From CAZCFB01 sp964511535 (GTDB lineage: Bacteria > Myxococcota_A > Polyangia > GCA-2747355 > CAZCFB01): DNA of 52,715 nt. Under the pieces are notes generated by a model. The model saw only the letters and a list, made by a program, of their open reading frames with translations. It had not been told where the DNA came from and made no database searches. The stretch is from positions 1 to 52,715 of the forward strand of contig CAZEFW010000049.1 in the NCBI GenBank assembly GCA_964511535.1, in the 5' to 3' direction. Shown here piece after piece: positions 1 through 8,259 of the stretch. The translations under genes were made by a program, and so were the position numbers. The number at the start of each line of letters is the position of its first letter. The stretch's first letter is position 1.

Positions 1-65
1 GCCGTGCGCCCCCCCAAACACCCCACCGTCGACGCCACGGCAACCAGAACAAGGATACGAATCAT
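1..65 (-). CDS. Lipoprotein, N-terminal fragment (runs off left edge)
   Basis: Reading leftward from an ATG at 63-65, the minus strand encodes MIRILVLVAVASTVGCLGGR and then leaves the window. This is a typical short lipoprotein signal peptide: a positive N-terminus, a hydrophobic core and a lipobox TVGC. The frame is open to the edge. A GGGGA stretch lies upstream as a weak ribosome site. With only 21 codons visible, the function of the mature protein cannot be stated. Confidence 0.5.
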   Translation of the reverse strand, partial: MIRILVLVAVASTVGCLGGRT

Positions 66-105
66 GACCAATTCCCCAAAGCCAGCGAGCAAAGCGAGCC
101 AAACC

Positions 106-276
106 ATTTACCCTCAAGTCTCAAGCCCCAAGCCTCAAGCCAGGCGAGCGGAACTCGCCCAACAATTTACCCTCAAGTCTCAAGCCCCAAGCCTCAAGCC
201 AGGCGAGCGGAGCTCGCCCAACAATTTACCCTCAAGCCTCAAGCCCCAAGCCTCAAGCCAGGCAAGCGGAGCTCGC
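106..276. repeat. Three tandem 59-bp repeats (CAAGCC heptamers plus palindrome)
   Basis: Units start at 106, 165 and 224. Each has ATTTACCCTCAAG, then CAAGCC-rich heptamers, then a palindrome of the form GGCGAGC-GGA-GCTCGCC (perfect in unit 2 at 202-218, slightly changed in the others). The array fills the space between the left-edge lipoprotein and the 3' end of the next minus-strand gene. Related copies occur near 21086-21250 and inside mrfB at 40759-40869. There are no spacer-like unique segments, so it is not CRISPR. Confidence 0.85.
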
Positions 277-999
277 CTACCGCAGCAGCTTGCGCGCCTC
301 CTTGGCCTTCTTCTTCTTGGCCAGCTTGTAGCGCTTCTTCGCCTCGCGCCGGCTCTCGCCGGGCAGGCGCTGCTCGATCTCCACGCCCCCCAACATGGCC
401 ACGCCCGTGATGCGCAGCGAGCAGGTGGACAGCTCCTCGTACATGCCGGGGTGGGTGTGGTCGTCGAACCCGCCCAGTACGCCGGACCCCTCCACCTCCA
501 CCCGCAGCTCCGGCGGCACGATGATGTGCACCCCGCCCAGGACGGCCGTGCAGTTCACCTCGGTCACCCCGTGGCACAGCCGCGCCTCGCGGAAGTCGAG
601 CTCCACGCCCCCGAGCACCGCCACCACCTTGAGGTTCCTGGGCGCGGTCCAGCTCCCCTTGCGCGACGGCCCGCCCAGCACCGCCATCACCGTGCCGCTC
701 TGCTGGGCCTGAGACGACGGCACCAACGCCGTGCTGGTGGGCACGGCGCTGCGCTCCAGCGCCGTCTCCCGATCCGCGGGCTGCGACGGCACCAGCGCCT
801 CGCCCCCCTCGGCGGCGGCCTCCTCCGGCTCGAGGTCCACGATGAGCGCGCGGAGCTGCTGCTCCGAGGTGGCGGCCTCCGCCTGCTCCACCCGCTGCTC
901 GTACTCATCCAGCTCCAGGCGATCCTCGGCGTAGTGGCCGGCCAGGATCTCGATCACCAGCTCCCGCTCTTTTTGCAGTTCCGAGATGTCGTGGGACAT
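277..999 (-). CDS. DUF1707 / LiaF-like cell-wall stress protein
   Basis: The 240-residue protein has no signal peptide. Residues 5-55 (KERELVIEILAGHYAEDRL then a charged helix) match the DUF1707 (SHOCT-like) domain. Residues ~110-215 carry repeated VLGG turns (VAVLGGVELDF, AVLGGVHIIVPP, GSGVLGGFDD, MLGGVEIE), as in the beta-helical C-terminal domain of LiaF and cell-wall-active antibiotic response proteins. The tail is Lys/Arg-rich. In Firmicutes this fold inhibits or senses for envelope-stress kinases; no kinase is adjacent here, so a stress role is inference. No Shine-Dalgarno is seen before the ATG, but TAATAT lies 8 bases upstream, so the mRNA may be leaderless. Confidence 0.75.
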   Translation of the reverse strand: MSHDISELQKERELVIEILAGHYAEDRLELDEYEQRVEQAEAATSEQQLRALIVDLEPEEAAAEGGEALVPSQPADRETALERSAVPTSTALVPSSQAQQSGTVMAVLGGPSRKGSWTAPRNLKVVAVLGGVELDFREARLCHGVTEVNCTAVLGGVHIIVPPELRVEVEGSGVLGGFDDHTHPGMYEELSTCSLRITGVAMLGGVEIEQRLPGESRREAKKRYKLAKKKKAKEARKLLR

Positions 1000-1133
1000 G
1001 GGCAGGGATATTACCCCAATTCCCCCTCATCCCTGGCGTCCGCCTGCGCCCGCGGCCTCGCCGTGCTAGCATATGGAGTTCGCCAGACAGTCCAAGGACA
1101 GCGGCCGCCCCCGCGCGCGGCAGGAGGAGATAG

Positions 1134-1616
1134 ATGAGCGACGAGAGCAAGGTCAAGCCGATCCCCGACGGGTACCACAACATCACCCCCTACATCACCG
1201 TGCGCGGCGCCAAGCAGGCGCTCGAATTTTACGGCGAGGCCTTCGGCGCCGAGATCGTCCTCGTGATGGACATGCCCAAGGGCGACAAGGTGATGCACGC
1301 CGAGATTCGCGTCGGCGACTCCATCGTGATGGTGGGCGACGAGTGGCCCGAGATGGAGGGGCAGCCGGTATCCCCCGAGACCGCGGGCGCCGTGTGCTCC
1401 AGCCTGCTGATCTATTCCGAGGACGTGGACGCTGCCTACAAGCGCGCGGTGGACGCCGGGTGCACCAGCACCATGGAGCCGGACACCATGTTCTGGGGCG
1501 ACCGCTTCGCCAAGGTGGTGGACCCGTACGGCCACCACTGGCACTTCGCCACCCATGTCGAGGACGTCTCCCCCGAGGAGATGGGCAAGCGCGCCGCGGC
1601 GGCGTTCGGGGGTTGA
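1134..1616 (+). CDS. VOC (glyoxalase/bleomycin resistance) family protein, PhnB-like
   Basis: The 160-residue protein starts at an ATG preceded by a strong GGAGGAG site. It is built as two beta-alpha-beta-beta-beta modules: YITVRGAKQALEFYGEAFGA at residues ~20-39 starts the first, and SLLIYSEDVDAAYKRAVDAG near residue 85 the second. It ends with the hallmark DRFAKVVDPYGHHWHFATH. This is the PhnB-like branch of the VOC superfamily, usually cytosolic dimers; many bind a metal, but the substrate of most is unknown. Length is normal for the family. It is a lone gene, divergent from the DUF1707 gene, and is followed by REP-like palindromes. No specific reaction can be assigned. Confidence 0.85.
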   Translation: MSDESKVKPIPDGYHNITPYITVRGAKQALEFYGEAFGAEIVLVMDMPKGDKVMHAEIRVGDSIVMVGDEWPEMEGQPVSPETAGAVCSSLLIYSEDVDAAYKRAVDAGCTSTMEPDTMFWGDRFAKVVDPYGHHWHFATHVEDVSPEEMGKRAAAAFGG

Positions 1617-1627
1617 GGGCAAGCAAA

Positions 1628-1766
1628 ACGCGGCAAGATGCCGCGTCTACATTCATGCAAGCAGCGTCCCGCTGCGGTGGCCCTTGAGCCGCGGCAGCTC
1701 ACGTAGAAGCGGCGTCTCGCCGCTTCAGCCCGCCTCGAACCTGCGATACGCGGCAAGATGCCGCGT
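1628..1766. repeat. Cluster of REP-like palindromes
   Basis: Four short inverted repeats sit between the convergent VOC and lipoprotein genes: ACGCGGC/GCCGCGT with loop AAGAT at 1628-1646; GCAGC/GCTGC at 1661-1675; GAAGCGGCG/CGCCGCTTC at 1706-1726; and a second identical ACGCGGC palindrome at 1748-1766. The last abuts the TAG stop (1767-1769) of the downstream minus-strand gene, so the stop is part of the repeat's conserved GTCTAC flank. The same two palindrome types recur at 36843-36905. They could act as bidirectional 3' mRNA hairpins. Confidence 0.8.
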
Positions 1767-2360
1767 CTACTCCAGCTCGATCTTCTCCATGGTCTCCTCG
1801 TCGGTGAGCACCGGCGAGGGGAGCGAGTCGAAGGCTGCCTTGATCACGACGAAGAACGGGGCGGCCAGGGCGTCGGCCACGGCGCCGAACTCGCGCCGGT
1901 AGACGCTGGCCAGCTCCTTGAGATCCTCGTTTCTCTGCTCGTTGGTGTCGTCGATCTCCACCTTCCACACCAGGGCGCTCGAGTCGCAGCGCTGCAGGTC
2001 GGCGGTCATGTCCACGGTCAGGTCGCCGCCGTCGGACAGCAGCTTGGCCACCATCACCCGCACCACGCCGTGGATCTCGTCGGCGCACAGCTTCTTCCAG
2101 CCCTGGGCCTTGTCGAGCACCTCGTACTCCACGGCCAGGTAGTCCTTGTGCTGGTTGATGTGGCGCCGGGTCATGCTGGCCAGCAGCTCGGCGGCCTTGG
2201 CAGGCTGTCCCGGGATGGGCGTGGCCGACACCACCAGGCGCTTGACCTGCTTCTTGTCGGTCTGCTCGAAGTCAGGCTTGACGTACACGGACCGCACCGC
2301 GCAGCCAGAGGCCCCGGCCACGCCGAGGCAGAGCACCAGCAACAGCTTCAGACCCTTCAT
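1767..2360 (-). CDS. Lipoprotein coupled to MMPL exporter
   Basis: The 197-residue protein starts with MKGLKLLLVLCLGVAGASGC, a lipoprotein signal with lipobox ASGC. The mature part is mixed alpha/beta and acidic, with no domain I recognise. Its ATG overlaps the stop of the upstream exporter gene by four bases (ATGA) and has an AAGGAGG site inside that gene, so the two are translationally coupled. By analogy with other exporter/lipoprotein pairs it may be an outer-membrane-side partner of the transporter; that is inference. The stop codon lies at the edge of a REP-like palindrome. A longer in-frame open stretch upstream is only the antisense frame of the exporter and is not part of this gene. 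Confidence 0.75.
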   Translation of the reverse strand: MKGLKLLLVLCLGVAGASGCAVRSVYVKPDFEQTDKKQVKRLVVSATPIPGQPAKAAELLASMTRRHINQHKDYLAVEYEVLDKAQGWKKLCADEIHGVVRVMVAKLLSDGGDLTVDMTADLQRCDSSALVWKVEIDDTNEQRNEDLKELASVYRREFGAVADALAAPFFVVIKAAFDSLPSPVLTDEETMEKIELE

Positions 2361-4921
2361 GCTTCGGCCTCCTTGTCCTCGGCCGCCGCGCCGCCGCCCC
2401 AGCGCTTGTTGAAGTACCCCTGCAGCAGCTGCAGGATCGCCGGCAGCAGCACCAGCGAGGTGATGAGCACGCAGCCGATGCCGAGGGAGGACAGCACCCC
2501 CATGGACTCCAGGCCGCGGTGGTTGGCGGTGAGCAGCGACGACCAGCCCACCAGGGTGGTGATGCACGAGGCGAGCACCGCGCGGCCTGTCTGGGTCACC
2601 GCGGTGAGCGCCGAGCCGCTCTCGCGGAAGCGATGGATGATGTAGACGCCGTTGCCCATCCCGTATCCAAGGACGACGGGGAAGACCACCACATTCATGA
2701 AGTTCATCTTCTGGCCCAGGATGGCCATGATGCCGAGCATGGCCGTGACCCCCACCACCAGCGGGATGAGCGCCACGAAGGTGCCGACGAAGCTGCGCAG
2801 GTCCACGAACAGGATCATCAGGATCGCCAGCGCCGCCAGCAGGGTGAACCACTTGGCGTCGTGCAGCACGATCTGCGACAGCCGCGCGAACAGGATGGCC
2901 ATGCCGGTGGCGTGGTAGGTGGTGTCGCCCACCTTCAGGTCGGCCACCTGGTTGGAGAAGGCCAGCAGGTCGCGGCTGTCCCACAGCGCCACCTTGGGGT
3001 AGAGGAAGGTCAAGAAGCCCTTCTCCTTGCTCTCGGGCACCTGGCGGAACTGGGCCTTGTAGATGTCGGGCAGCTGCTCGAGGGTGAACGGCTTGGCGTC
3101 GAGGTACGAGATGAAGTCGCGGTAGTGCTTGCGATGCTTCGGCTCCAGCATCTCCGGCGTGATCTCCTTCAGGTCCTCCTTGATCTCCTGCATGATCTTC
3201 TGGTTGCGCAGCTGCTGCTCCATCTCCGGCACGAACAGGAACAACGAGATGGCCGCGTCCACCGTGCTGAAGCGCACCGGATCCACAACGCCGTACTTGT
3301 CGGTCTTCTCCGGCTGCATGGAGCGCAGCAGCTTCTTGGCCTCCTCCATGGAGGGGGTCCACACCGCCGCCGGGTCGGCCGAGATCTGGAACCGGTCCTT
3401 GATCTCCTGCTGCAGGATGATGCTCGGCCGGTCCTTGACCATCAGCGCGCGGGAGTCGTAGTCGAACTGCACGCCCTTGCGCAGGTCCTCGGGCAGCAGC
3501 GCGGCCAGCTGGGCCGGCTGGCCGCTGGCCGCCACGCCGAGCACCACCGTGACCAGCACGCCGAGCCACAGCGCCAGGCGGCCCAGGGGCACCTTGCCCC
3601 GCGAGGCGATGCCGGTCTCGAACTTGCGCGGCGCCCGCTGCAGCACCCGGTCCATGTAGTTGGGGAACTGGCGGTGGAACAGGTGCACCAGCATGGAGGT
3701 GACCAGCAGCATGGAGGCCGCGATGAGGAAGGTGCCGCCGCCAGCCACGATGCCGAAGTCGCGGAAGCCCTTGAAGTCGCTGGTGGCCAGCACGAGGAAC
3801 GCCGCCGAGGTGGTGCACGCGGTGGTGAACGCCGCCTTGCCCAGCCTGGTGAGCGCCGTGCGGATGGCCAGCGACACGTCCCGCGAGCGGCTGTACTCCT
3901 CGCGCAATCGGTAGATGAACTGGATGCCGAAGTCGATCCCCTGCCCCATGAGGATGCCGGCCAGGATCGCGGTGATGCTGTTGAGCTCGCCCACCGTCAG
4001 GTAGCAGAAGCCGAAGGTGAAGATCACGCCGATGATGAGCGAGCTCATCAGGCTGGCCACCAGCAGCACCCGCCGCAAAAAGAGCACCAGCAGCAGCAGG
4101 ATCCCGGTGACCGAGATGGACGCCGTGGGGATCAGGCTCTGAATGATGGAGTCCGAGTCGTCCAGGTTGAGCTTGTAGCCGCCGGTGTAGCCGTAGGTGA
4201 CGGTGGCCCCCGGCTGCAGCGTACGGTAGCCCTGCTTGAGGATCGCCTTGCGCTTGTTGTCCTTGTTGTAGCCCGCGATCATGGCCTCGACCTTGGCCAG
4301 CAGCTTGCGGGTGAACTCCAGATCGGTGGAGCCGCCCATGGGCTTGATCAGCAGCAGCACCATCTTGCGGTCGGGGCTGATGTTGTAGTCGTCGCGGATC
4401 CCCTTCTTGCCCACCTGCTTGTACTTGTCGACGATGTCCTTCAGATCGAGCTTCACCGGCTCGGTCTTGCGCAGGGTGATGTGGAACGGGTTGTTGCGCC
4501 GGACCACGTCCTTGATCTTGGCCTTGAGCCGCTTGCGCGCCTCGATGAGATCCGGCGTCAGCACATACAGCCCGATGCGCTCTCGCACCCAGGAGATGTC
4601 CAGCTTCAGCCGCACCCGCCGCACCTCGGGCATCTTCAGCAGGCGCTCGGACAGGTCGTCGGCCACCCGCTTCATGTGCTCCGGGTCCTCGCCCTTGAGC
4701 GCCAGCATCAGAAACCCGATGCCGCCAGTCATCTCCGAGACCCTGTGGGCCTCCTTGACCGCCACGAGGTCCTGGGGCAGCAGCTCCAGCTGGTTGGTGT
4801 TGATGCGCAGGTTCGACGTGCCCCAGGCGGACAGGGCCACCAGCACCACGACGACGACGAAGGCGAGGCCCAGGCGACGCTCCAACAGCGCGGCCACCCG
4901 GGCGAGCAGAGAGGTTTTCAT
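2357..4921 (-). CDS. RND/MMPL-family inner-membrane exporter
   Basis: The 854-residue protein has two halves, each with one N-terminal transmembrane helix, a ~200-residue periplasmic loop and five more helices, the 12-helix RND plan. The first helix is LGLAFVVVVVLVALSAWGTS. The helix-4 signature is LAGILMGQGIDFGIQFIYRLREEY in half one (shown here as its conserved GQGIDFG core) and GYGMGNGVYIIHRFRESG in half two. It most resembles the HpnN/MMPL-type predicted exporters that move lipids or other hydrophobic molecules using the proton gradient; the substrate is unknown. I chose the ATG encoding MKTSLLARV (4919-4921) over an in-frame TTG 42 bases upstream, because it begins a proper membrane-anchor N-terminus. 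The downstream lipoprotein overlaps its stop. No periplasmic adaptor or TolC-like gene is nearby. Confidence 0.85.
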   Translation of the reverse strand: MKTSLLARVAALLERRLGLAFVVVVVLVALSAWGTSNLRINTNQLELLPQDLVAVKEAHRVSEMTGGIGFLMLALKGEDPEHMKRVADDLSERLLKMPEVRRVRLKLDISWVRERIGLYVLTPDLIEARKRLKAKIKDVVRRNNPFHITLRKTEPVKLDLKDIVDKYKQVGKKGIRDDYNISPDRKMVLLLIKPMGGSTDLEFTRKLLAKVEAMIAGYNKDNKRKAILKQGYRTLQPGATVTYGYTGGYKLNLDDSDSIIQSLIPTASISVTGILLLLVLFLRRVLLVASLMSSLIIGVIFTFGFCYLTVGELNSITAILAGILMGQGIDFGIQFIYRLREEYSRSRDVSLAIRTALTRLGKAAFTTACTTSAAFLVLATSDFKGFRDFGIVAGGGTFLIAASMLLVTSMLVHLFHRQFPNYMDRVLQRAPRKFETGIASRGKVPLGRLALWLGVLVTVVLGVAASGQPAQLAALLPEDLRKGVQFDYDSRALMVKDRPSIILQQEIKDRFQISADPAAVWTPSMEEAKKLLRSMQPEKTDKYGVVDPVRFSTVDAAISLFLFVPEMEQQLRNQKIMQEIKEDLKEITPEMLEPKHRKHYRDFISYLDAKPFTLEQLPDIYKAQFRQVPESKEKGFLTFLYPKVALWDSRDLLAFSNQVADLKVGDTTYHATGMAILFARLSQIVLHDAKWFTLLAALAILMILFVDLRSFVGTFVALIPLVVGVTAMLGIMAILGQKMNFMNVVVFPVVLGYGMGNGVYIIHRFRESGSALTAVTQTGRAVLASCITTLVGWSSLLTANHRGLESMGVLSSLGIGCVLITSLVLLPAILQLLQGYFNKRWGGGAAAEDKEAEA

Positions 4922-5001
4922 GGGTTCATGGGATAGCAGAGGGGACGGGGGAGGAGCAAGCAAGAGGCGCTGCCCGCGCCGAACCTGATACTCTCTGCGC
5001 C

Positions 5002-5265
5002 GTGGACACCCGCGATAGGATCGAATCGAACCTGGCCGAGCTCAGGCGCCAGGGGCGCATCAACATGGCGCTCTTTTTCGGCGGCGCGTTGGGGGTGGGC
5101 CTGCCGGTGATGCTCTTCCTGCTCTCCATCGCGAGCCGGTACAGCCACGGCCGCTACACCTTCACCGGTTCGCCCACCCTGGACGCCATCGGCATGGGCG
5201 TCGTGGTGGGGTTCATGGCCGGCGGCGCCTGCGTGGGGGTACGGCAGATGTGGCGCGGGGGGTGA
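5002..5265 (+). CDS. Small two-helix membrane protein, unknown function
   Basis: The predicted product is 87 residues from a GTG start. It has a charged N-terminal helix (DRIESNLAELRRQGR), one hydrophobic helix (MALFFGGALGVGLPVMLFLL) and a second near the C-terminus (AIGMGVVVGFMAGGACVG). The organisation looks real and codon use is GC3-rich, but no ribosome site is evident and I know no family for it. It sits between the divergent exporter gene and the convergent cysteine-rich lipoprotein gene. Confidence 0.5.
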   Translation: MDTRDRIESNLAELRRQGRINMALFFGGALGVGLPVMLFLLSIASRYSHGRYTFTGSPTLDAIGMGVVVGFMAGGACVGVRQMWRGG

Positions 5266-5275
5266 AGGGCCCTGG

Positions 5276-7598
5276 CTATTTGCACTTGAACAGCTTGCAG
5301 GTCCCCGAGGTGCAGCTGCACGGGTAGAGGCAGTTGTGGCCGGCGCCGTGGCGCGCGAGGCACTTGCCCAGGTTGCACCAGGCGCTGGACTTGCACTTGG
5401 GCGCGCCGCAGGTGGCCCCCTTGACGCAGCTAGAGTAGCAGGCGTTGAAGCCGTTGCAGTTGTAGTTGCCGCACCCCTTTTCGGGGTCGGTGCCCGCCTT
5501 GTGGTTGCGGCAGATCCCCACGAAGCCCGAGGTGTTGCAGGCGCGGCAGGCCCCGGCGCAGGCCTTGTTGCAGCACACCTTGTCGTAGCAGAACCCGGAG
5601 ATGCAGTCGCCGCCCGAGGTGCACGCCTTGCTGATGGGCTTTTTGCACTTGCCCGCCACGCACTTGTCCAGCAGCGCGCACTTGGTGCCGCAGGCGCCGC
5701 AGTGCAGCAGCGAGGTCTGCAGGTCAACGCAGAACCCGGAGCAGCAGGTCTTNNNNNNNNNNNNNNNNNNNNNNNNNNNNNNNNNNNNNNNNNNNNNNNN
5801 NNNNNNNNNNNNNNNNNNNNNNNNNNNNNNNNNNNNNNNNNNNNNNNNNNNNCAGGTCAACGCAGAACCCGGAGCAGCAGGTCTTGCCCGCGGCGCAGGC
5901 GGTGCCGCACTTGCCGCAGTTGCTGGCGTCGCTCTTGAGGTCCACGCACACGCCGCTGCACAGGGTGTAGCCGGCGGTGCACTTGGTGACGCAGGCGCCG
6001 CCGGAGCAGTACTCGCCCGGGCTGCAGGCGGCGCCGCACTTGCCGCAGTTGTTGGCGTCTGTCTTGAGGTTGGCGCAGGTGCCGCTGCAGTTGGTCTGGC
6101 TCTTGAGGCAGCACATGCCGCTGTCGCAGTGGGACAGCAGGCCGCACGGGCTGGCGCACTTGCCGCAGTGCAGCTGCGAGCTGTTCAGGTCGACGCAGGC
6201 GCCGTTGCAGCAGGTCTTGCCCGGGGCGCAGACGGCGCCGCACTTGCCGCAGTTGCTCCCGTCGGTCTTGAGGTTGACGCACGCGCCGTTGCAGTTGGTC
6301 TGGCCCGGCGCGCAGATCTTGGCGCAGACGCCGAGCACGCACTTGTGGCCCGAGGCGCACTGCTTGCCGCACTTGCCGCAGTTGCCGGTGTCGCTCTTGA
6401 TGTCCACGCACTTGCCGTTGCAGTTGCTCTTGCCCAGCGGGCAGCAGGTGCCGGCGCTGCACAGCTGCCCGAAGGGGCAGGCGGCGCCGCATGAGCCGCA
6501 GTTCTTGCTGCTGGTCTTGAGGTCCACGCACAGCCCGCTGCAGCTGGTCTGGCCCAGCTTGCAGCACTTGCCCGACGAGCAGGCGAAGCCGACGTAGCAG
6601 TTGTAGCCGCACTTGCCGCAGTGCAGGTTCGAGGTGGCGGTGTCCACGCACTTGCCGCCGCAGCTGGTGGTGCCGGCCTTGCAGCATTTGCCGGACGAGC
6701 AGTGCTGGCCCCCGGCGCAAGTGTTGCCGCAGCTGCCGCAGTGGGCGCCCGAGGAGGCCAGGTCAGCGCACTTGCCGCCGCAGCAGGCCAGGCCGCCGGG
6801 GCAGGCGCTGCCGCAGCTGCCGCAGTGGGCGGCCGACTTGTTCAGGTCCACGCAGGAGCCGCCGCACTTGGTGGCGCCGGAGGGGCACGACAGCTGGCAC
6901 TTGCCGCCGGCGCAGACCTTGCCCAATGGGCAGACCTTGCCGCAGGTGCCGCAGTTGTTGCTGCTGGTGTTGAGGTCCACGCAGGCGCCGCTGCAGCTGG
7001 TGGTGCCGGGCGGGCAGACCGTGGCGCACTTGCCCGCCTTGCACTTGGTCCCCAGCGAGCACTGCAGCCCGCACAGGCCGCAGTTGGTGTCGTCGGTCTT
7101 GAGGTCGGCGCACTTGCCGCCGCAGCAGGACTGGCCCGCCTTGCAGGCATAGCCACAGGAGCCGCAGTGCTGGACCGTGGTCTTGACGTCCACGCACAGG
7201 CCGCCGCAGTTGTCGTAGCCCTTGAGGCAGCAGAGCCCCTTGACGCACGAGGCGCCGGAGGGGCACCCCTTGCCGCAGCTGCCGCCGCAGCCGTCGGGGC
7301 CGCACTGCTTGCTCTTGCAGTTCGGGACGCAGGCGTCGGGGCCCTTGCCGCCCATGTCGGGCGTCGGTCCGCCCTTGTCGGGCGTCGGCCCGCCCGTGTC
7401 AGGCGTCGGTCCGCCCTTGTCAGGGACCGGGGTGCCGACGTCAGGGGCGCCCTGCTCGGGCGCGGCCCCTCTGTCTGCCGTGGCCTGGCCGGCGTCGACG
7501 CTGGAGCCGGGATCGTCCTCGCCGCAGGCGGCCACCAGCAGGCACAGCGCCAGCGCGACCAGCGGAAAATGGAGAGACCGGGCGCTCGTATTCGTCAT
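5276..7598 (-). CDS. Cysteine-rich lipoprotein with 13 Stig1-like repeats (contains assembly gap)
   Basis: The start ATG at 7596-7598 has a GGAGGTG site. It gives MTNTSARSLHF, a signal peptide and lipobox VAAC, then a linker of PTPD/PDKGG repeats (residues ~50-85). Next come 13 repeats of about 37 residues of the form CxGxCVDLkTsxxNCGxCGxxC, like the Stig1-type cysteine repeats abundant in myxobacterial surface proteins, and a distinct ~120-residue cysteine-rich tail ending CKLFKCK. The protein is probably a rigid disulphide-bonded rod on the cell surface. The 100-N gap at 5753-5852 breaks the frame, but its flanks are identical for 33 bp. Removing the duplicate plus the Ns (133 bp) restores one frame through repeat 13, so I treat it as one intact gene. 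A second, differently organised cysteine-rich lipoprotein lies at 34234. Confidence 0.8.
5753..5852. other. Assembly gap (100 N) between overlapping contig ends
   Basis: Exactly 100 N, a common placeholder size. The 33 bases before it (5720-5752) and after it (5853-5885) are identical, beginning CAGGTCAACGCAGAACCCGG. This suggests two contigs broken in a repeat unit. The true gap could be zero or a whole number of repeat units. Confidence 0.9.
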
Positions 7599-7650
7599 GG
7601 GGCACCACCTCCTCGGCGATGGACTTTCAGCCTGGAAAGCTACCCGTCCA

Positions 7651-8163
7651 TCATACACTCGGGTGGGTTCGGCAGAGTCGGTCGACCTGGCGCAGCAGGG
7701 TGGGCACGCGGTGGGCGCCGTGCATCTGGCGCACCTGGTCGGCGGCCAGGGACGCGTCGATCCCCGCCGCCGTGATGAACAGCGGCTTTCTGCTGCGGCC
7801 GCGCAGCACCGGCTCGGCGTGGCCGCTGCCGCGAAAGGGGTTCTTCGCCACGCCCACCACCGACACCTCGCCCCCCAGCGCCTCGTGCAAGTGCGCGCCC
7901 AGCCCCCGGCGGCCCTGGTCGTCCAGCCAGACATAGCCGTCCACCACCACCGCCTGCAGCGGGTCGCTCACGCGCGCCAGCACCGCGAGCAAGCAGGGCA
8001 GCTCACGCAGGTAGAACTGGCCCGGCTGGTAGGGGGAGATCTGCTGCACCGCGGCCACATGCTCTGCCGCGGGGCCGGGATCGGACCAGCGGCGAAACAG
8101 GAGGCAGGCAGAGACAGCGGGTCCCGCGGCGGCGCGGTAGTCGACGTCGAGGCAGGCGAGCAT
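7651..8163 (-). CDS. nfi: Endonuclease V-like protein
   Basis: The 170-residue protein matches the conserved core of endonuclease V, which nicks DNA 3' to deaminated adenine (inosine). It has the LDVDY strand (first catalytic Asp), YQPGQFYLRELP (Glu), VVVDGYVWLDDQGRRGLGAHL (Asp of the VDG motif) and VVGVAKNPF (Lys). It ends after a LADRL-like LLRQVDRL segment. Family members are usually about 210-230 residues; this one is short at the N-terminus and in the linkers but keeps the metal-binding acids, so activity is plausible. No Shine-Dalgarno is seen before the ATG. It is separated from the MlaC-like gene by an array of GTCTACG-like hexamers. Confidence 0.75.
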   Translation of the reverse strand: MLACLDVDYRAAAGPAVSACLLFRRWSDPGPAAEHVAAVQQISPYQPGQFYLRELPCLLAVLARVSDPLQAVVVDGYVWLDDQGRRGLGAHLHEALGGEVSVVGVAKNPFRGSGHAEPVLRGRSRKPLFITAAGIDASLAADQVRQMHGAHRVPTLLRQVDRLCRTHPSV

Positions 8164-8187
8164 GGGTGAGGTGTGGGGGGTGGGGGG

Positions 8188-8250
8188 CGTTTACGTTTGC
8201 GTTTACGTCTACGCTTCGTCCAGGTCTACGTTCGCGTCTACGTCCACGCT
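8188..8250. repeat. Degenerate hexamer array (GTYTAC/GTTTGC-like)
   Basis: Roughly ten imperfect six-base units of the type GTTTAC, GTTTGC, GTCTAC, GTTCGC and GTCCAC run between the endonuclease V-like and MlaC-like genes. A shorter array in the opposite orientation (GTAGAC GTGGAC GTGATC GTGGAC) lies at 48657-48682, where it supplies a TAG stop codon. Confidence 0.6.
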
Positions 8251-8259
8251 GGTTGGCGA

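Noticed and set aside
106..276. CRISPR array
   Set aside because: Units are contiguous with no unique spacers, and no cas gene is present.
4..1137. Long plus-strand open frame at the left edge
   Set aside because: It is antisense to the DUF1707/LiaF-like gene and the repeat array; its Leu/His/Arg-rich translation has no domain, and the minus-strand gene has clear family motifs.
1767..3818. Long fusion of exporter-antiframe and lipoprotein
   Set aside because: The open frame runs through the exporter in the wrong register; only the last 197 codons, with signal peptide and ribosome site, are the real lipoprotein.
2519..4936. 805-codon plus-strand frame opposite the exporter
   Set aside because: High-GC shadow of the MMPL gene; low-complexity His/Gln/Asp-rich product with no start signal.
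5724..5860. Frameshift in the cysteine-rich lipoprotein
   Set aside because: Fully explained by 100 N plus a 33-bp duplicated contig end.
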